A stretch of 5,122 bases of DNA from UBA3071 sp965369635 (GTDB lineage Bacteria > Chloroflexota > Anaerolineae > UBA3071): positions 1 through 5,122 of the forward strand of contig CBDURC010000222.1 of the NCBI GenBank assembly GCA_965369635.1. Reading direction: 5' to 3'. Positions 1 through 5,122 of this stretch are shown here, in pieces; position 1 is the stretch's first letter; each line of letters opens with the position of its first letter. Position numbers and translations under genes: made by a program. Under the pieces are notes generated by a model that saw only the letters and a program-made list of their open reading frames with translations, was not told the origin of the DNA and made no database searches.

Positions 1-4
1 AGAG

Positions 5-11
5 AAAGGAG
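5..11 (+). promoter_or_regulatory. Ribosome binding site of kbl
   Basis: AAAGGAG lies 9 bases before the ATG at 21 and supports that start. The promoter of this gene must lie upstream of the window, or the gene is internal to an operon. Confidence 0.7.
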
Positions 12-20
12 TGGTATCAC

Positions 21-1199
21 ATGACTGACAAACTGGACTTCATCCGCGAAGACGTGGAGAGCCTCAAGGAGAGCGGACTGCTCATCAACGTCCGCACCAT
101 GGAGTCGGCCGCCGATGCCTGGATGGTCGTGGACGGCAGACGGGTGCTCAACTTCTGCACCAACAACTATCTGGGGCTGGCCAACCATCCGAAGATGAAG
201 GAAGCGGCCAAGCGGGCCATTGACAAATGGGGCGTAGGGCCGGCGGCGGTGCGCACCATCGCCGGCACGCAGGGGCTACATCTACAACTGGAGCGCCGCC
301 TGGCCGAGTTCAAGGGGGTAGAGGACGCCCTCTACGTTCAATCGGGCTTATGCGCCAACCAGGCCGCCATCGCGCCGCTGGTGGGCCGCGAGGATGTCAT
401 CTTCTCCGACCGGCTCAACCATGCCTCCATCATTGACGGCTGCCGGTTAGCGCGGTCCAAGATCGTGGTCTACGAGCACTGCGACCCTGTGGACGCCGAG
501 CGGGTGATCAAGGAGAACATCGGCAATTACCGCAGGGGGCTGCTGGTCACCGATGGCGTCTTCAGCATGGACGGTGATATCGCTCCTCTCGACAAGCTGT
601 ACGAGGTGGCGGAGAAGTACGGTGTGCTGACCATGGTGGACGACGCTCATGGCGAGGGAGTGCTGGGCCGTGGGCGGGGTATCGTGGCCCACTTCGGCCT
701 GCACGGCAAGTTCGACGTGGAGGTCGGCACCCTTTCCAAGGCCTTCGGTGTCGTGGGCGGCGTCATCGCTGGCAAGAAGGTGATTGTGGACTATCTGCGG
801 CAGAAGGCCCGGCCCTTCCTGTTCTCCAGCGCCGTAACTCCGGCAGACACTGCCGCTTGCCTGGCAGCCGTGGATCTGCTGGAGGAAAGCGAGGATCTGG
901 TCAACAAGCTGTGGGAAAACGCGGAAGTCTTCAAGGCAGGCATGAAGAATCTGGGCTTCGACACCGGCAAGACGGAGACGCCTATCGTGCCTGTGATGCT
1001 GGGTGAAGCGGTTCTGGCCAAGACCTTCTCCCGCCGTCTGTTCGAGGAGGGGGTCTTCGCTATGGCCCTGGGCTTCCCCACCGTGCCGCGAGGGAAGGCT
1101 CGCATTCGGGTGATGAACACCGCTGCCCATAGCCGCGAGGACCTGGACATCGGCCTGGCTGCTTTTGAGAAGGTGGGCAAGGAGTTGGGGGTCATTTGA
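21..1199 (+). CDS. kbl: Glycine C-acetyltransferase (2-amino-3-ketobutyrate CoA ligase), PLP-dependent
   Basis: This is a cytoplasmic alpha-oxoamine synthase that interconverts 2-amino-3-oxobutyrate plus CoA with glycine plus acetyl-CoA, the second step of threonine breakdown after threonine dehydrogenase. The 392 residues match the usual length of Kbl and align with remembered E. coli Kbl along the whole chain: NFCTNNYLGLANHP (44-57), SDRLNHASIIDGCRL (129-143), TDGVFSMDG (177-185), VDDAHGEGVLG (206-216), PVMLGEAV and the final GKELGVI. The predicted PLP lysine is K240 in GTLSKAFG; H134 should stack on the cofactor ring, and D207 and H210 should contact it. The start is the ATG 9 bases after AAAGGAG (5-11). 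A tdh gene is a common partner and could lie upstream, outside the window. The relatives BioF and ALA synthase share the fold, and some thermophile enzymes do both the Kbl and BioF reactions, so a KAPA synthase side activity cannot be excluded. The family is certain and the exact substrate is likely. Confidence 0.88.
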   Translation: MTDKLDFIREDVESLKESGLLINVRTMESAADAWMVVDGRRVLNFCTNNYLGLANHPKMKEAAKRAIDKWGVGPAAVRTIAGTQGLHLQLERRLAEFKGVEDALYVQSGLCANQAAIAPLVGREDVIFSDRLNHASIIDGCRLARSKIVVYEHCDPVDAERVIKENIGNYRRGLLVTDGVFSMDGDIAPLDKLYEVAEKYGVLTMVDDAHGEGVLGRGRGIVAHFGLHGKFDVEVGTLSKAFGVVGGVIAGKKVIVDYLRQKARPFLFSSAVTPADTAACLAAVDLLEESEDLVNKLWENAEVFKAGMKNLGFDTGKTETPIVPVMLGEAVLAKTFSRRLFEEGVFAMALGFPTVPRGKARIRVMNTAAHSREDLDIGLAAFEKVGKELGVI

Positions 1200-1224
1200 C
1201 GCCGCGTGCCAATTGTGGTATCAT
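1196..1224 (+). promoter_or_regulatory. Sigma-70 type promoter of the LysM lipoprotein gene, overlapping the kbl stop codon
   Basis: TTGACG (1196-1201) and TATCAT (1219-1224) are separated by exactly 17 bases, each hexamer matching consensus at five of six positions. A TGG triplet at 1216-1218 also gives an extended -10 element (TGN). The -35 box includes the TGA stop codon of kbl (1197-1199). Transcription would begin near 1231, leaving a leader of about 40 bases before the ATG at 1271. This implies that the lipoprotein gene can be expressed independently of kbl, although no terminator separates them and read-through is possible. Confidence 0.65.
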
Positions 1225-1257
1225 GGTGGGCGTAACGGAAGATGGACGGTCTTATGT

Positions 1258-1264
1258 AAGGAGG
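1258..1264 (+). promoter_or_regulatory. Ribosome binding site that decides the start of the LysM lipoprotein
   Basis: AAGGAGG is a near-perfect Shine-Dalgarno site 6 bases before the ATG at 1271. The reading frame is open further upstream to a TTG at 1196 and an ATG at 1223. Those starts would put about 25 or 16 charged, unconserved residues before the lipoprotein signal peptide, would overlap the promoter, and lack such a site. Confidence 0.8.
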
Positions 1265-1270
1265 CGGGCT

Positions 1271-2083
1271 ATGGGCGAGAGAACTCGTGTCATCGTTGCT
1301 GTGATGCTAACGCTGGCCGCGGTCGGTGCGGTCGGCCTGACGGCCTGCACGCGGGAGAAGCCGGCGCCAACGCCGCAGCCGGACTGGGTGCCGCCCACGG
1401 CCACAGCCGTGGTTACCACGCCTGGGCCGACTGTGGGAGCTACGGTCATCAGTGCGGAGGAAACGCCAAGCGGCCCTGAGCCCGCGCCAACATCTCCGCC
1501 TGAAGCCTCCCCCACGCCGGTGCCATCAACCCCATCTGCTCCTGTGGTGCTGCCGACTCCTGCGCCATCCACGCCTGTCCCCGCGCAACCCACCTTCACC
1601 TACGTCGTGGGACCAGGCGATACCCTTTTCTCCATCGGCCGGCGGCACAGCACTACGGTTGAGGTATTGGTGGATCTGAATAGCCTGGCGAGCGCCGATG
1701 ACATCCAGGTGGGGCAGGAGTTGAATATCCCAGGTACGGCCCCGACGCCGATTCCGACGGAACCTCCTGTGACTACGGTCCACGTCGTGCAGAGGGGAGA
1801 GACTCTCCGCACCATCGCCCTCCGCTATGGGGTGACGGTGGCAGAAATCATGGCCGCCAATGGGATCACCAACCCCGATCGCATCTACATCGGGCAGCGG
1901 CTGACGATCCCCGGCGGAGCTACGCCGCCGGCGCCTGTACCCCGTGTTCACGTCGTGCAGGCGGGTGAAAGGCTCTTGGACATCGCTCTGCGCTATGGCG
2001 TGGGCCTGCAGGCTTTGCAGACTGCCAATGGGATCAGCGATGCTGACCATATCTATGTCGGGCAGCGGCTGGTGATCCCTTGA
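1271..2083 (+). CDS. Lipoprotein with Pro/Thr-rich linker and three LysM domains
   Basis: This is a 270-residue surface lipoprotein. Residues 1-26 form a lipoprotein signal peptide: basic GERTR, a hydrophobic stretch at 7-23, then the lipobox L23-T-A-C26, with C26 as the predicted lipidated residue. Residues about 31-107 are a low-complexity linker rich in Pro, Thr, Ser and Ala, of the kind used to span a cell wall. Three LysM domains follow at about 111-154 (YVVGPGDTLFSIGRRH...VGQELNIP), 171-214 (HVVQRGETLRTIALRYGV...IGQRLTIP) and 227-270 (HVVQAGERLLDIALRYGV...VGQRLVIP). The chain ends exactly at the last LysM residue, so no catalytic domain is present. LysM modules bind N-acetylglucosamine-containing glycans such as peptidoglycan, so the likely role is as a wall-binding or scaffold protein; the partner is unknown. 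The gene has its own promoter at the end of kbl and its own intrinsic terminator, so it looks monocistronic. The domain assignment is firm and the role is inferred. Confidence 0.88.
   Translation: MGERTRVIVAVMLTLAAVGAVGLTACTREKPAPTPQPDWVPPTATAVVTTPGPTVGATVISAEETPSGPEPAPTSPPEASPTPVPSTPSAPVVLPTPAPSTPVPAQPTFTYVVGPGDTLFSIGRRHSTTVEVLVDLNSLASADDIQVGQELNIPGTAPTPIPTEPPVTTVHVVQRGETLRTIALRYGVTVAEIMAANGITNPDRIYIGQRLTIPGGATPPAPVPRVHVVQAGERLLDIALRYGVGLQALQTANGISDADHIYVGQRLVIP
1781..2071 (+). repeat. 168-bp tandem duplication encoding LysM domains 2 and 3
   Basis: Three exact matches recur at the same 168-base offset (56 codons): CACGTCGTGCAG at 1781 and 1949, GCCAATGGGATCA at 1856 and 2024, and CGGGCAGCGGCTG at 1891 and 2059. 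The conserved offset and DNA-level identity show that domains 2 and 3 arose by in-frame duplication. Domain 1 (protein spacing 60 residues, with VGPGDTLFSIGRRHSTT in place of the shared HVVQ.GE.L..IALRYGV) is clearly more diverged. Confidence 0.75.
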
Positions 2084-2110
2084 GACAGCCACGGCCTGTT
2101 GATCATGACC

Positions 2111-2149
2111 AAGGCGCCACCCTGTACGGCAGGGGTGGCGCTTTGCTGT
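2111..2149 (+). terminator. Intrinsic terminator after the LysM lipoprotein gene
   Basis: GCGCCACCC (2114-2122) pairs perfectly with GGGTGGCGC (2133-2141) around a 10-base loop. The stem extends outward by one G-U pair and two A-U pairs (AAG at 2111-2113 with TTT at 2142-2144). The descending arm runs into a T-rich tract, TTTGCTGTT (2142-2150). It starts 27 bases after the stop codon at 2081-2083. The T tract is interrupted, so efficiency may be moderate. Confidence 0.75.
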
Positions 2150-2209
2150 TCTGTCAGACGCTTGGCGGGCAGCCGTCTGCCAGTTATCAAGCGCGTTCTG
2201 GGGTATTTG

Positions 2210-2218
2210 TGCGACAAT
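2210..2218 (+). promoter_or_regulatory. Candidate extended -10 promoter for the SPFH gene
   Basis: TGC followed by GACAAT (2213-2218) resembles an extended -10 element, with four of six hexamer positions matching TATAAT. No convincing -35 hexamer lies at 16-18 bases upstream. An alternative is TTGGCG (2162-2167), 17 bases, then TATCAA (2185-2190), four of six matches in each box. One of the two is expected because the preceding terminator isolates the SPFH gene. Confidence 0.35.
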
Positions 2219-2226
2219 ATACACGA

Positions 2227-2245
2227 GCGGCTCGTAATGAGCCGT
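2227..2245 (+). promoter_or_regulatory. Hairpin in the 5' leader of the SPFH gene
   Basis: CGGCTC (2228-2233) pairs with GAGCCG (2239-2244) around the loop GTAAT, with a possible G-U pair outside. If transcription starts about 7 bases after the -10 at 2213-2218, the hairpin sits at the very 5' end of the mRNA, where it could stabilise the transcript; alternatively it could be an operator dyad. Only the pairing is seen; the role is inferred. Confidence 0.35.
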
Positions 2246-2263
2246 CATCACAAATCACACATC

Positions 2264-2270
2264 GAGGAGG
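2264..2270 (+). promoter_or_regulatory. Ribosome binding site that decides the SPFH start
   Basis: GAGGAGG lies 6 bases before the ATG at 2277. A TTG codon directly in front of it (2274) is in frame but only 3 bases from the site, which is too close, so the ATG is the preferred start. Confidence 0.75.
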
Positions 2271-2276
2271 GTTTTG

Positions 2277-3317
2277 ATGAGTAAACTCATCGCTGCAACG
2301 TTCTTTGCCCTGTTGGTGGGCGTGGGTCTCACGGCCGCTGTGGTGGGCGTCACTGGCCGCACACGCGAGCCCAACTGGCGACGTGGCCTGATCATCGGGC
2401 TGATCGGAGTGCTGGTGGTCTTCCTGGTGTCGGGGGTCCTGGATTCTTTCACCCAGGTGCAGTACGGCACCGTGGCCGTGGTCACGCAGTTCGGCCGTGT
2501 GGTGGGGGTGTTCAGGCCCGGTCTCAACTGGAAGATACCTTTCATCCAGGACACCATCGCCTATCGCACGCAGGAAATCGTCTACGAGGCCAGCGAGCGC
2601 CCCGATCTGTCGCTTGCCGACTATCGTGACTACGAAGTGGATACGGCCACAGCCGACGGTCAGCACATCCTGGCCCGCTATACGATCCGCTTCTCCATTG
2701 ATCCCGACCAGGCCGCCGACATCGCCGAGCACCTCGGTCCCGAGGATCGCGCGGTAGAGAAGGTGGTCAAAGCGACCAGCCGGGTGCACGTGCGCAACAT
2801 CCTGAAGCGGCACACGGCTTCCGAGCTCTATTCAGGGGATGTGGAAGCGGCGCAGGCGGAGATCGAGAACCGCCTCGTCGAGGAATTCGAACGCAATGGC
2901 CTGACGCTTTCCTTCTTCGGTCTGCGCTCCATCAAGTTCAACGAAGAGTACACCAACGCGGTGGAGCAGAAGCAGATTGAGGCGGAGGGCATCATCACCA
3001 AGGAGAACCTGGCCAAGCAGGCGGAGTACGACAAGCAGCGTATCATCACCGAGGCGCAGGCCGAAGCAGAGAAAGAGAAGCTGGAGCGCATTGGCATCGC
3101 GGAGGGCGATGCCGGGGCCATCACGGTCAAAGCTCAGGCCGAGGCCGATGCCATCAGGCTGGTGGCCCTGGCTCAGGCGGAGGCCAACCGTCTCCTCACC
3201 GCCAGTCTGACGGACGACGTGATCAGGTGGCAGGCCGTCCAAAGCTGGGATGGTAGATACCCCATGGCGCTGGGCTCAGGGCAGTTCATCCTGCCGGGCG
3301 ACATGTTTGCTCCATGA
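2277..3317 (+). CDS. SPFH/band 7 (prohibitin-like) membrane protein
   Basis: This 346-residue membrane protein belongs to the SPFH (stomatin/prohibitin/flotillin/HflK-C) superfamily. Two hydrophobic segments at about 4-25 and 37-55 are joined by a short polar, basic loop (GRTREPNWRR). The SPFH domain starts at about 60 with QYGTVAVVTQFGRVVGVFRPGLNWKIPF, the signature of the prohibitin branch, and continues to about 225 through TADGQHILARYTIRFSID and the VRNILKRHTASELYSGD region. Residues about 229-307 form a long Ala/Glu/Gln/Lys-rich helix (EQKQIEAEG...AEANRLL), typical of the coiled coil used for oligomerisation. The tail ends with QSWDGRYPMALGSGQFILPG, a common ending in bacterial prohibitin-like proteins. 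Such proteins form large membrane-associated rings or cages and can modulate proteases such as FtsH. No hflC, nfeD or ftsH neighbour is visible, so the partner cannot be named. The gene sits between a terminator and a convergent gene, so it looks monocistronic. Confidence 0.88.
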   Translation: MSKLIAATFFALLVGVGLTAAVVGVTGRTREPNWRRGLIIGLIGVLVVFLVSGVLDSFTQVQYGTVAVVTQFGRVVGVFRPGLNWKIPFIQDTIAYRTQEIVYEASERPDLSLADYRDYEVDTATADGQHILARYTIRFSIDPDQAADIAEHLGPEDRAVEKVVKATSRVHVRNILKRHTASELYSGDVEAAQAEIENRLVEEFERNGLTLSFFGLRSIKFNEEYTNAVEQKQIEAEGIITKENLAKQAEYDKQRIITEAQAEAEKEKLERIGIAEGDAGAITVKAQAEADAIRLVALAQAEANRLLTASLTDDVIRWQAVQSWDGRYPMALGSGQFILPGDMFAP

Positions 3318-3477
3318 AACCACAACCGCCGATAGAAGAATAACTTTCGGTAGGACAAGTTGTCAGAGCATAGTGAAACGTGAAACGTGAGCGGTTTGTT
3401 GGTGTCACGCATCACGTTTCACGGCTTGCTGCGCCAGGCAGAAAGAACAGCGGCGTGGTTGCTTGGCGGCATTGTGG
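3318..3477. other. Convergent intergenic region
   Basis: These 160 bases separate the SPFH gene (+) from the GH4 gene (-). Apart from the repeat/inverted repeat at 3373-3423 I see no gene, no tRNA-like structure and no classic hairpin followed by a T tract on either strand. Confidence 0.6.
3373..3423. repeat. GTGAAAC tandem repeat forming a 12-bp inverted repeat
   Basis: GTGAAAC occurs twice in tandem followed by GTGA (3373-3390). CGTGAAACGTGA (3379-3390) is the perfect reverse complement of TCACGTTTCACG (3412-3423), with 21 bases between them. The first repeat copy (3373-3383) can also pair with the right arm, giving two registers. Its place between two convergent stop codons suits a bidirectional terminator or mRNA 3'-end stabiliser, but no T tract follows on either strand. 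It may instead be a copy of a short dispersed genomic repeat. Confidence 0.6.
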
Positions 3478-4887
3478 CTAGCGATAACGCTCCGAACGCT
3501 TCTCGTGAAACTGCGGCAGCCATTCGGCGTGCACGGTCAGGTAGTCTTCCAGGATGCAGCGGGCGCGGTCAATGTCGTTGACCATCGGGTCCAACAGCAG
3601 CGCCTGGAGAGCTACCTGGCGGTCGCCCATGACGGCTGCATCCACGCAGAGGCTGGCGACGGCGATCTCCCGGCGGCACAGCTCGGCGACCGGCTCGGGA
3701 AGCGGGCCTACAGTCAGGCCATGGACGCCCGTGCCGCAGGCAAGCCCAGGCAGCTCCACGATGGCTCCGTCGGGCAGATTGGAGATGCAACCGGCATTGG
3801 GCAGGTTGACCGAGGGTACGTAGGTGTTGCCGTTGCTTGCGACGGCTTCGATGACCTCTACCGCCCCTTCGCTGGCAACACTCTGCAATTCGTCAGTGGG
3901 CTGCTGTCCAAGGACCATGGCCTCGACCTGCTGCCACGTCCGCTGCCGTGCCTCTTTCCCCGCTTCCCAGTCGTAGAGTCGGAGGTTGTACTCCTTCCAC
4001 GGCTCCGCTTGCGAGTCGTGACACCAGGGCAGGTATTCGCACAGATGGCTATCGCCCGGCACAGGGCAGAGACCGAAGGCTTCAAACACCGCCTGGCTCA
4101 GCGGCTCGAAGGGCAGGCCCTGCTCGGCTAGCCGTTCGGTGAACAGTGGGGTCAGGTCGCGGCCCGTAGCCCGCTCGCGCACATCCAGCAGCCAGATGAA
4201 GTGGTTGAGCCCTGCAACCTTGATGTCGAGCACTTCCTTGGCCTGCGGAGCGAACTCCGAGCAGCCGGAATGGCCTGCCGGATTGGGGTGGCTGTCGAGG
4301 TCCGGGGGCACGTCCAGGCCCAGTTCGTCCGCCAGCACCGCGCCGGCTATTCCGTAGCCGACGTTGATCTGGTGGCACAGGCCCACAGTCTGGATGGTGC
4401 TGTAACGAGTGGCGGCCAGGCAGATCCGTGGCACGGGGTTGGTGAAATTGACCAACCAGGCATCCGGGCAGAGCTGTTCCATGTCCCAGAGGATGGGCAT
4501 GATGGCAGCGATATTGCGGGCCGAGTGGGCAAAGCCGCCAGGCCCACCGTTCTCGGCGTAAGGCTGGCGCAGGCCATACTTCAACGGAATCTCCCAATCG
4601 AGCCGCCAAAGGTCCTCACGGGGGCCGACTTCGATGGAGAGGATGACGAACTCGGCTCCCTCCAGCACGGCGGCGCGGTCGGTATCGCTTTCGATGCTGA
4701 AGCCTGCTTCCCATTCCTGGTTGACACGCCGGGCCAGCGCGGTGATGGTCTGCAATCGCTCAGCGTGGATGTCCACCAGTGCGAGTGTACTGCCGCGCAG
4801 GCTCTCGCTGCGCAGGATGGCGCCCAGCGTCTTCAGCCCAAAGCTGGCGCTGCCCGCGCCGATCACAACGATCTTCGTTGGAAGCAT
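3478..4887 (-). CDS. NAD-dependent glycoside hydrolase family 4 (alpha-glucosidase/alpha-galactosidase-like)
   Basis: This 469-residue cytoplasmic enzyme belongs to GH4, whose members cleave glycosides by an oxidation/elimination route using NAD+ and a divalent metal such as Mn2+. It starts with a Rossmann fold, KIVVIGAGSASFG (5-17), with acidic D39 in ALVDIH at the end of strand 2, suiting NAD+. Then come VILSIEVGPRED (81-92), GGPGGFAHSARN (114-125) and CPDAWLVNFTNP (140-151). C171-H172 in GLCHQI and H229 in VAGLNHFIW are the expected metal-site residues. The C-terminal half has GDSHLCEYLPW, VNLPNAGCISNLPDGAIVELP and GDRQVALQALLLDPMV, all typical of GH4. The CHQI signature and an extra segment near 193-220 are unusual. 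The start is the ATG with AGAGGAA upstream; the frame is open for 33 further codons, but that extension is not family-like and precedes the Rossmann strand. It lies 82 bases after the adenosine-specific kinase gene, possibly in one transcript. The substrate is not determined; a phospho-sugar is less likely because the signature lacks the phospho-type form. Confidence 0.87.
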   Translation of the reverse strand: MLPTKIVVIGAGSASFGLKTLGAILRSESLRGSTLALVDIHAERLQTITALARRVNQEWEAGFSIESDTDRAAVLEGAEFVILSIEVGPREDLWRLDWEIPLKYGLRQPYAENGGPGGFAHSARNIAAIMPILWDMEQLCPDAWLVNFTNPVPRICLAATRYSTIQTVGLCHQINVGYGIAGAVLADELGLDVPPDLDSHPNPAGHSGCSEFAPQAKEVLDIKVAGLNHFIWLLDVRERATGRDLTPLFTERLAEQGLPFEPLSQAVFEAFGLCPVPGDSHLCEYLPWCHDSQAEPWKEYNLRLYDWEAGKEARQRTWQQVEAMVLGQQPTDELQSVASEGAVEVIEAVASNGNTYVPSVNLPNAGCISNLPDGAIVELPGLACGTGVHGLTVGPLPEPVAELCRREIAVASLCVDAAVMGDRQVALQALLLDPMVNDIDRARCILEDYLTVHAEWLPQFHEKRSERYR

Positions 4888-4892
4888 AGGTA

Positions 4893-4899
4893 TTCCTCT
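4893..4899 (-). promoter_or_regulatory. Ribosome binding site that decides the GH4 start
   Basis: Read on the - strand, AGAGGAA lies 5 bases before the ATG at 4887-4885. Its presence, together with the Rossmann strand only four residues into the protein, favours this start over the in-frame ATG at 4986, which lies inside the neighbouring kinase gene. Confidence 0.6.
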
Positions 4900-4969
4900 G
4901 TGTATGGGAGTAGAATAGAGGGGTCTTTTCGCCTTTCCGTGATCAGATAGGTGGTCGGAATCTCCTGGC

Positions 4970-5122
4970 CTACTGCTTGTACCCAATCATGCGCAAGAAA
5001 CCCTTGCGCCACTTGATGTCCTCGTCTTCCTCGATTCCCTTCGGCTTCAGCCCATCCACCACGCCCAGGATGCCACGGCCCTGTTCTGTCTCGGCGATGA
5101 TCACCTCGACGGGGTTGGCGGT
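4970..5122 (-). CDS. Adenosine-specific kinase, C-terminal part (cut by window edge)
   Basis: Reading the - strand from the window edge gives 50 residues ending at a TAG codon (4972-4970). The segment begins TANPVEVIIAETEQGRGILG, continues VVDGLKPKGIEEDEDIKWRK and ends GFLRMIGYKQ. This matches the highly conserved C-terminus of the adenosine-specific kinase family (PF04008/COG1839), small proteins of about 160 residues, so roughly the last third is present. Known from archaea and a subset of mainly thermophilic bacteria, the family is named for an archaeal member that binds adenosine and AMP; its physiological role is poorly defined. The gene is not broken: it simply runs off the window. Its start and promoter are outside. 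The GH4 gene follows in the same direction after 82 bases with no terminator-like hairpin between, so co-transcription is plausible. The recognition rests on recalled family sequence. Confidence 0.82.
   Translation of the reverse strand, partial: TANPVEVIIAETEQGRGILGVVDGLKPKGIEEDEDIKWRKGFLRMIGYKQ

Noticed and set aside
447..1130. Long open frame on the - strand across kbl
   Set aside because: It lies wholly inside a well-supported gene, has His/Gln/Arg-rich composition typical of antisense frames in GC-rich DNA, and shows no recognisable domain.
1196..1270. Upstream TTG (1196) or ATG (1223) start for the LysM protein
   Set aside because: This would put non-signal-like residues before the lipoprotein signal peptide and overlap the promoter; the ATG at 1271 has an ideal ribosome binding site.
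2168..2181. Small hairpin GGCAG-ccgt-CTGCC upstream of the SPFH promoter candidate
   Set aside because: A 5-bp stem in GC-rich DNA is expected by chance, and nothing ties it to a function.
1526..2251. 241-codon open frame on the - strand across the LysM gene and the terminator
   Set aside because: It is antisense to three LysM domains and to an intrinsic terminator; its repeated-looking segments mirror the LysM duplication.
2187..2813. Open frame on the - strand over the SPFH leader and gene
   Set aside because: It is antisense to the promoter region and the conserved SPFH domain, and its composition is shadow-like.
3463..4131. Two long + strand open frames opposite the GH4 gene (3463-4131 and 4201-4950)
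   Set aside because: The - strand frame carries all GH4 motifs; the + strand frames have no recognisable family.
4905..4945. Possible promoter for the GH4 gene on the - strand (TATTCT at 4917-4912)
   Set aside because: The -10 match is four of six and no adequate -35 lies at the right distance; co-transcription with the kinase gene is at least as likely.
4888..4986. 33-residue N-terminal extension of the GH4 protein
   Set aside because: The extra residues are polar and not family-like, the upstream ATG lies within the kinase gene, and a better start sits just before the Rossmann strand.
1..5122. A novel defence, mobile or CRISPR-like system
   Set aside because: All five genes belong to known housekeeping, envelope or metabolic families; I see no transposase, integrase, nuclease, toxin-antitoxin pair or regularly spaced repeats.

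Overview
The window is a GC-rich bacterial chromosomal segment with five protein genes. Three are on the + strand: a Kbl-type glycine C-acetyltransferase, a LysM lipoprotein and an SPFH/band 7 membrane protein. Two are on the - strand: a GH4 glycosidase and the C-terminal end of an adenosine-specific kinase cut by the window edge. My best guess is a member of the Chloroflexota (Anaerolineae-like), possibly thermophilic. The reasons are the GC-rich codon use, the Pro/Thr-rich lipoprotein linker followed by LysM repeats, the extended -10 type promoters, and the presence of an adenosine-specific kinase, a family found mainly in archaea and thermophilic bacteria. This placement is inference from general family knowledge, not from any search.

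Region by region. Bases 21-1199 encode the PLP enzyme, with a good ribosome binding site just inside the window. A near-consensus sigma-70 type promoter (1196-1224) overlaps its stop codon and drives the LysM lipoprotein at 1271-2083, which ends at a clear intrinsic terminator (2111-2149). A leader of about 190 bases then carries a weaker promoter candidate and a 5'-end hairpin ahead of the SPFH gene (2277-3317). Bases 3318-3477 separate this gene from the convergent GH4 gene and contain a tandem GTGAAAC repeat that forms a 12-bp inverted repeat. The GH4 gene (3478-4887, - strand) lies 82 bases downstream of the adenosine-specific kinase (4970-5122, - strand, partial), so the two may be co-transcribed.

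The genes do not form one obvious pathway. Kbl acts in threonine/glycine catabolism, the LysM lipoprotein and SPFH protein are envelope or membrane proteins with their own promoters, and the GH4 enzyme and adenosine-specific kinase are cytoplasmic metabolic enzymes. I see no defence system, mobile element, CRISPR array or RNA gene. The most unusual points are in the GH4 protein: its nucleotide/metal-site signature is CHQI, which matches none of the subgroup signatures I know, and it carries an extra segment of about 29 residues between the two predicted metal ligands.
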